Source of the DNA: Fundidesulfovibrio soli
Lineage (GTDB): Bacteria; Desulfobacterota; Desulfovibrionia; Desulfovibrionales; Desulfovibrionaceae
Assembly: GCF_022808695.1 (NCBI RefSeq)
Contig: NZ_JAKZKW010000006.1
Coordinates: 62,001 to 126,000 of the forward strand
Length of the DNA: 64,000 nucleotides
Direction of reading: 5' to 3'
Within the stretch, counting starts at the first letter, position 1. Every line of letters begins with the position of its first letter. The translations under genes and the position numbers were made by a program. Positions 59,141-64,000 of the stretch are shown here, piece after piece. The notes below the pieces were generated by a model. That model was not told the origin of the DNA and ran no database searches. It was given only the letters and a program-made list of their open reading frames with translations.

Positions 59141-60172
59141 TCAAGCGCCGGGGCTGTCGCCCCCATCCTGTTCCAGTTCGGCAAGCATCTGGTCCGCCTC
59201 CGTGAAGCCGGGCCGGATGACCAGGGCCTTGCGCAGGTGCTCCCTGGCTTTTTCCCGCCTGGAGGCGTGCACGTAGGCCTTGGCGATGTTGTAGTGCAGG
59301 TTTTCGTCGCTGGGGGTGAGGATCAGGGCCTGGGTGTAGGCGTGCAGCGCGCCGGAGAGGTCCCCCGAGCGGCGCAGCCGCACACCCAGGGAGTTGTACG
59401 GGTTGACGGCCCCCGGGTCCTGCTCGAGGATTTCCACAAAGAGCTCCTTGAGCTCCTGGAGCTTGTCCTGGATGGCCAGGATGTCCGCGCAGCGGTTGAG
59501 GTGCTCCAGGTACTTCTCCTGATCGCCCAGCCCTTTGTGCGCGTGCGCCAGGCCTTTGTAGGCCTCCGCGAACATGGTGTTGATGGCCAGGGCCTGGTTG
59601 AAGGCCTGGATGGCCAGCCCGAACTCCTGCAGGCGCAGGTGCTCCAGGCCCATGTTGAACAGCTCCATCGCCTCGTTGTGGGACTGGGTCACGCTGGAGT
59701 AGGCGGCCGCCGCCTGGGCATGGTCCCCAGACGCGGCCAGCTCGTCGGCCCGGGCCATCCTCAGGGCGCGGACATCGTCCGGGTGGGAGGACTCCCAGGC
59801 GGAGCGCAAGTGCCTGGCGCAGGTCTGCGGCGTGTAGGGACGCAGGACGTAGCCGCCGCACCCCGCCGAGACGGCCTCCAGCACGCGTTCGCGGCGGCTC
59901 TCCGCCGTGAGCATCACCACGGCCTTGTGCTTGAGGGTCTTGTCGCGCTTGATGGCCCGCAGGCACTCGATTCCGGTGAGAGCCCCGGTGCGGTCTCCCA
60001 GGAGGATGAGCCCCACGGTGTCGTCGCCCAGGTGGGGCCGGGCCTCGACCAGGGAGGGGAACAGGCGTATGGTGTTGTAGCCCATGCCCGCGAGTGTGCG
60101 CCTGTCCTTGGCCACGAGGGAAGGATCGGAATTGATGAGCGCCAAGCCGACTTTCGCGGGGTTGTAAACCAT
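59141..60172 (-). CDS. Pseudo-receiver domain fused to TPR repeats
   Basis: A 343-residue soluble protein. Residues ~5-125 look like a receiver domain, but the phospho-acceptor position reads GLILLGDRTG (Gly in place of Asp, with Asp one later), and the conserved Lys is Arg (YVLRPY). Then come about five to six TPR repeats (~140-335; e.g. AMELFNMGLEHLRLQEFGLA). It is likely a phosphorylation-independent protein-binding adaptor. ATG at 60172 chosen; ribosome-binding site is weak. Confidence 0.82.
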   Translation of the reverse strand: MVYNPAKVGLALINSDPSLVAKDRRTLAGMGYNTIRLFPSLVEARPHLGDDTVGLILLGDRTGALTGIECLRAIKRDKTLKHKAVVMLTAESRRERVLEAVSAGCGGYVLRPYTPQTCARHLRSAWESSHPDDVRALRMARADELAASGDHAQAAAAYSSVTQSHNEAMELFNMGLEHLRLQEFGLAIQAFNQALAINTMFAEAYKGLAHAHKGLGDQEKYLEHLNRCADILAIQDKLQELKELFVEILEQDPGAVNPYNSLGVRLRRSGDLSGALHAYTQALILTPSDENLHYNIAKAYVHASRREKAREHLRKALVIRPGFTEADQMLAELEQDGGDSPGA

Positions 60173-60227
60173 TCGCCACACGTAGCACCGGCCAGATTGG
60201 CTGGCAATATACCGGGAGGAGGGGGAG

Positions 60228-60929
60228 ATGGCGGGAAAATCCGCTGGAAAATGGCTGACGGCCCTTGGCGCGGCGCTGGCCGTGGGCGCGTTCTTCTGGC
60301 TGGGCGGCCCGCGGTACTTCAACCTTGAAACGCTCAAGACATCGCGCGACGGGCTCCAGGGGCTTTACGCCGCGCACCCGGCGGCCATGCTCACGGGGTA
60401 TTTCGCACTGTATGTGGCGGCCGCTGCGCTCAACCTCCCCGGCAGCGCCGTGCTGACCCTGGCGGGCAGCGCCGTCTTCGGGTTCTGGGCGGGGCTGGCG
60501 TCCGTCTCGTTCGCCTCCAGCCTTGGGGCCACGATGGCCTGCGCACTCTCGCGGTACCTCCTGCGGGACTGGGTGCGCGGGCGCTTCGGGGCCGTGCTGG
60601 ACAAGGTGGACCGGGGCCTGGCCAGCGAGGGGGCCTGGTATCTGGCTTCGCTGCGCTTGGTGCCCGTGATTCCCTTCTTCCTGATCAACCTGGTCATGGG
60701 CCTGACGCGGATGCCCCTGGGCAGGTTCTACGTCGTCTCGCAGCTGGGCATGCTCCCGGGGACCATCGTGTTCGTCAACGCCGGGACGGAACTGGGCCGC
60801 GTCGACAAGATCGGCGACATCCTCTCGCCCGGAGTGCTCGGTTCGCTGGCCCTGCTGGCGGTGTTTCCCGTGGCGGCCAAATGGGCCCTGAGCCGGTTCA
60901 GGCGCGCGAAGGATGACTTCCGGGCCTAA
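60228..60929 (+). CDS. TVP38/TMEM64 (VTT/DedA-like) membrane protein
   Basis: A 233-residue membrane protein with about six hydrophobic segments. The VTT domain has LNLPGSAVLTLAGSAVFGFW, SSLGATMACALSRYLLRDWV and the re-entrant-type LRLVPVIPFFLINLVMGLT, as in the TVP38 group. Eukaryotic relatives move phospholipids. Strong GGGAGGAGGGGG ribosome-binding site. Its stop overlaps the convergent kinase stop by 4 nt. Confidence 0.88.
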   Translation: MAGKSAGKWLTALGAALAVGAFFWLGGPRYFNLETLKTSRDGLQGLYAAHPAAMLTGYFALYVAAAALNLPGSAVLTLAGSAVFGFWAGLASVSFASSLGATMACALSRYLLRDWVRGRFGAVLDKVDRGLASEGAWYLASLRLVPVIPFFLINLVMGLTRMPLGRFYVVSQLGMLPGTIVFVNAGTELGRVDKIGDILSPGVLGSLALLAVFPVAAKWALSRFRRAKDDFRA

Positions 60930-62884
60930 GGCAGCCGGGCGAGGGCCTTCTCGATCGCCGAGGTCAGGTCTCCAACCTTGAAGGGCTTGGTGACGAAATC
61001 ATTCATACCCTCGCGCAGGAAGCGCAGCCTGTCCCTGTGTGTGGCATAAGCCGTCAGCGCGATGATGGGGATGGCGCGGTCAACGGTGTGAAGCTCGCCG
61101 TTGCGGATGAGTTGGGTGGTCGTGATGCCGTCCATGACGGGCATCTGGATGTCCATGAGGATCACGTCCACCGGGTTGGTTCGCAGCATCTGCAGCGCCT
61201 GCTGGCCGTTTTCGGCCTGCAGCACCGTGTAGCCCCTGCTGCTGAGCATCCTGGCCGCGGTGACGCGATTGTTGTGTTCGTCCTCGACGATGAGCACCCG
61301 GGCGTCGCCGCACGGGCCGTCCAACTGCCCGTCCTGAACGTCCTCCCCAGGCTGCCAGAAGGATACGGTGAAGCTGAAGGTGCTGCCCATTCCAGGCGTG
61401 CTTTCCGCCCAGATCCGGCCGCCCAGCAGTTCCACCAGCCCCTTGGAGATTGCCAGCCCCACGCCCGAACCGCTGTAGCGCTTGGTCAGGGTGTCCTCGG
61501 CCAGCGAGAAGCTCTCGAAAATGTGGGGCAGTCTGTCCGCCGGGATGCCCACCCCCGTGTCCTCCACGGTGAAGAGCAGCGGCAGCCCGCCTTCGCAGGC
61601 GAAGAGCCCTTCGCCGTGAAGGTCGATGGTCTCGATGCGCGTGAGCGAGAGGAGCACGTGCCCTTCATCGGTGCACTGGATGGCGTTGGAGAGCAGGCTC
61701 ACCAGGATCTGGCGCAGCCGGAACTCGTCACCGGCCACGATCACAGGCACCGACGGGTGAATCTCGGCGGAGAGCTCAAGGCCCTTCAGCCGGGCCTGAA
61801 CCGCGAAGTTCATCACCACCGAGGCCACGCAGCGGTGCAGGTCGAACGGCTTCATGGAAGCCTGCAGGGCGTGGGAGGAGATGTCTGCAAGGTCCAGCAG
61901 GGAGTTGATGGCCTGCAGCAGACGCTCCCCGGATTCACCGACGATCTGCCACAGTTCGGCCTGCTCTTCGTTGAGCGGCTCGGATTGGGCCAGTTGCGCC
62001 GCGCCCAGGATGCCGTTGAGAGGGGTGCGCAGTTCGTGGCTGATGTTGGCCAGGAACTGCGTCTTGGCGACGAAAGAGGCCTCGGCCCTCTCCCGGGCCC
62101 TGATGAGCGCCCGCTCCATGTGCTTGCGTTCGGTTATCTCGCGGGAGAATGAAGCCAGGAGCGTGACGGCGCCGCTCGAATCCGGAACCGGGTAGATGCT
62201 CACCCAGAAGATCCGGTCCCCGTGCTTCTCCTCGTATTGGACCGGGCCGGACCCGGCCAGCACCTTTTCGCACATGGCACGCCTGTACAGCGAGACCTCG
62301 GGGTCCAGGTATTTGTAGATGCACTTGCCGAGGAGCTCCTCAACGGTCATGGAACGGCGCCTGGCGGCTTCGTCGTTGAGGGCCACGAACCGGCCATTGG
62401 CGTCGATGAGCACGGCCGAGTCGGTGGTGGCGTTGAGCAGGTCCCTCAGGCGGTTGTGCTCGCTTATGGCGATGCGCTCCATCTCGACCCAGCGCGTCAC
62501 GTCTTCCCGGATGACCACCGCGCCGCACAATTTTCCATCCTTGAGCAGGGGAGTGGCGCGGATGGTCTGGTAGCCGGATTGCCCCCCGCTGAATTCGGGG
62601 GTGTACACCCGCTCCAGCAGGATGTCCTGGCCCTGCAGCACGGGCGCGAGGCTGCCCGCGACCCCGGCCGAGTCGATGCCCGGCAGGGAGCAGAGGGGCT
62701 TGCCGATGAAGTAGTCCTTCTCGCGCATGCCGCGAGCGAAGTGGGCGAGGTGCCAGTCGTTGACGTAGGAGACGACTCCCTGCTTGTTTATGTGCATGAT
62801 CGACACGGGTGCCCGCTTGGCGAGAGACTTGAATTCCGGAGGCAGGCCGTTGTCGGTGGGGGTCATTGTATTTTGCTGATCCAT
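60926..62884 (-). CDS. Hybrid histidine kinase (PAS-PAS-HisKA-HATPase-REC)
   Basis: A 652-residue soluble kinase with no membrane helix. Two PAS domains (~20-140, ~145-265), HisKA with the acceptor His283 in ISHELRTPLNG, an ATPase domain (VEDTGVGIP, YSGSGVGLAISKGL) and a C-terminal receiver with Asp578 in ILMDIQMPVMDG. The PAS domains suggest a cytoplasmic redox or small-molecule signal. No cognate output gene is adjacent, so it may signal through a separate phosphotransfer protein. Confidence 0.93.
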   Translation of the reverse strand: MDQQNTMTPTDNGLPPEFKSLAKRAPVSIMHINKQGVVSYVNDWHLAHFARGMREKDYFIGKPLCSLPGIDSAGVAGSLAPVLQGQDILLERVYTPEFSGGQSGYQTIRATPLLKDGKLCGAVVIREDVTRWVEMERIAISEHNRLRDLLNATTDSAVLIDANGRFVALNDEAARRRSMTVEELLGKCIYKYLDPEVSLYRRAMCEKVLAGSGPVQYEEKHGDRIFWVSIYPVPDSSGAVTLLASFSREITERKHMERALIRARERAEASFVAKTQFLANISHELRTPLNGILGAAQLAQSEPLNEEQAELWQIVGESGERLLQAINSLLDLADISSHALQASMKPFDLHRCVASVVMNFAVQARLKGLELSAEIHPSVPVIVAGDEFRLRQILVSLLSNAIQCTDEGHVLLSLTRIETIDLHGEGLFACEGGLPLLFTVEDTGVGIPADRLPHIFESFSLAEDTLTKRYSGSGVGLAISKGLVELLGGRIWAESTPGMGSTFSFTVSFWQPGEDVQDGQLDGPCGDARVLIVEDEHNNRVTAARMLSSRGYTVLQAENGQQALQMLRTNPVDVILMDIQMPVMDGITTTQLIRNGELHTVDRAIPIIALTAYATHRDRLRFLREGMNDFVTKPFKVGDLTSAIEKALARLP

Positions 62885-63056
62885 GGCTGTCGAAAAAAGT
62901 TCCGTTCGGTCCTGGCCTACGAGGCCGTGTGCCTGTGGTGCTGCCTCTTATCTGGGTACCCTAAAGGACTGGACGTCACCACGCCGCATTGGGTTACTCC
63001 GTGTCGGGGTGTCTGCACGCCGCCGCCCCGGTTCCCCCGGTCGTTACCGGGGCTGC

Positions 63057-64000
63057 TCAGTTCAACGCCAGCGCCGCGCGCGCGCCCGGCAGGGCCGCCT
63101 GGCCCCCCGCAGGGGCGTTCTGCAATTCCCGCACGAGGTTCCTGAGCTCCTGGGCCTGGTTGGCCAGTTCCTGAACCGCGGCGGCCGATTGCTGCATCGA
63201 CACCGCCGTATCGTTGGAGACGCGGCTGACATCGTCGATGGAGCGGGCGATCTCCTCGCTGGCGGCGGACTGCTCCTCCGAGGCGGTGGCGATGGACGCC
63301 ACCTGGTCGCTGGTGATCTCCGCCAGCTCCACGATGCGCTTGAGGGCCTCGCCGGACTGCCCGGCCATTTCCGTCGCCTCGCCGATCCTGTCCACGGCGC
63401 TGTCCACGCTCTCGATGCTGTGGCGCGTGCTGGCCTGGATGGCGCGGATTGCGTCGCCCACTTCCTTGGTGGCGGTCATGGTCTTTTCGGCCAGCTTGCG
63501 CACCTCGTCGGCGACCACGGCGAAGCCGCGTCCGGCTTCCCCGGCTCTCGCCGCCTCGATGGCCGCGTTGAGAGCCAGCAGATTGGTCTGGTCGGCTATG
63601 TCGGAGATGACGCCCAGTATCTGTCCGATGCCCTGGGCCTGCCTGCCCAGGTCCGTCATTTCGGTTTTCAGGGAAAGGGCCTGCTTGTGCACCTCGCCGA
63701 TGCCGGAGATCACCTTGCCCACGATGTCCGCGCCGTCTTCCGCCTGGGAGCGGGCCTTGCCCGACATCTCCGCCGCGCTTCCCGCGTTGCGGGCCACGTC
63801 CAGAACGGTCGTATTCATCTGAGAAACGGCGGCGGCGGTCTCGCCGATGCGCTGAGACTGCACCTCGGTGCCGCGGGAGGACTGCTCGATCTGCTCCGAG
63901 AGCTTGCCGGAAGCCGAGGTGACCACCGCCACCACGCCCTCGATGCGCCGGGCCGCCTGCAGCATGCCTTCCGCCTTGGCCTGTTCGGCCTGGGCCCTGG
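63057..64000 (-). CDS. Methyl-accepting chemotaxis protein, C-terminal part (5' end outside window)
   Basis: The last ~310 residues of a chemoreceptor. The signalling tip [19 protein letters not shown] and [18 protein letters not shown] bind CheA and CheW. The flanking heptad-rich helices contain methylation-site-like Glu/Gln pairs ([13 protein letters not shown]). There is no NWETF-type C-terminal pentapeptide for CheR tethering. The ligand domain lies beyond the window edge. A small hairpin CCCCGGT/ACCGGGG (63035-63052) follows the stop. Confidence 0.95.
   Translation of the reverse strand, partial: RAQAEQAKAEGMLQAARRIEGVVAVVTSASGKLSEQIEQSSRGTEVQSQRIGETAAAVSQMNTTVLDVARNAGSAAEMSGKARSQAEDGADIVGKVISGIGEVHKQALSLKTEMTDLGRQAQGIGQILGVISDIADQTNLLALNAAIEAARAGEAGRGFAVVADEVRKLAEKTMTATKEVGDAIRAIQASTRHSIESVDSAVDRIGEATEMAGQSGEALKRIVELAEITSDQVASIATASEEQSAASEEIARSIDDVSRVSNDTAVSMQQSAAAVQELANQAQELRNLVRELQNAPAGGQAALPGARAALALN

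Overview
The window is GC-rich, densely packed bacterial DNA with chromosomal housekeeping character. The gene content points to a sulfate-reducing or related anaerobic deltaproteobacterium of the Desulfovibrio group. The evidence is a 1212-residue single-chain pyruvate:ferredoxin oxidoreductase with a cysteine-containing C-terminal extension, a LutC gene followed by a fused LutB/LutA-type lactate oxidation protein, a flavoredoxin-like protein, a motility accessory (DUF115) protein, and many c-di-GMP and two-component proteins. I saw no rRNA, tRNA, CRISPR array, phage or complete insertion sequence.

Layout. 1-4.05 kb: the end of a P-type cation ATPase, a ferric-reductase-like flavocytochrome and an FKBP-like/methyltransferase fusion. 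4.6-8.4 kb: a NosL-like copper-site protein and a LytS/LytTR two-component pair. 8.9-21.1 kb: an energy block with lutC-lutB (+), a MarR/flavoredoxin pair, two small secreted proteins, and a minus-strand operon of ADP-forming acyl-CoA synthetase, a DRTGG protein and pyruvate:ferredoxin oxidoreductase. 21.4-25.4 kb: type II NADH dehydrogenase, two small cysteine-rich proteins and a 4xCBS-PAS-GGDEF protein. 25.5-29.4 kb: rlmI-mlaE-mlaD-mlaC-mlaA without an adjacent mlaF. 29.5-38 kb: a coiled-coil protein, tautomerase, DUF2235 hydrolase, tetR-efflux operon, and LysR with a divergent oxidoreductase. 38-48.5 kb: YihY protein, TrpB2, a second NosL-like protein, a polar amino acid ABC importer, an aminotransferase, a polysaccharide deacetylase, and convergent HD-GYP and GGDEF genes. 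48.6-53.6 kb: cbpA-cbpM-clpB and an Smr protein. 53.7-64 kb: a nested palindromic element, DUF115 protein, a cysteine-synthase/pseudo-CysRS fusion, an EamA transporter, a pseudo-receiver TPR protein, a VTT membrane protein, a hybrid kinase, and a partial chemotaxis receptor.

How it fits together. Lactate oxidation (LutCB), pyruvate oxidation (Por) and acyl-CoA conversion to acid plus ATP (the synthetase) form one catabolic chain. A LytS/LytTR pair sits directly upstream of lutCB, and three GTCCGG palindromes lie in the promoter region of the synthetase-por operon. The most notable sequence-level observations are a 3'-end hairpin repeat family with compensatory changes, matched MarR operators, a Fur-box-like site before an HD-GYP gene, a probable ATA start codon, and an enzyme fused to a degenerate cysteinyl-tRNA synthetase.
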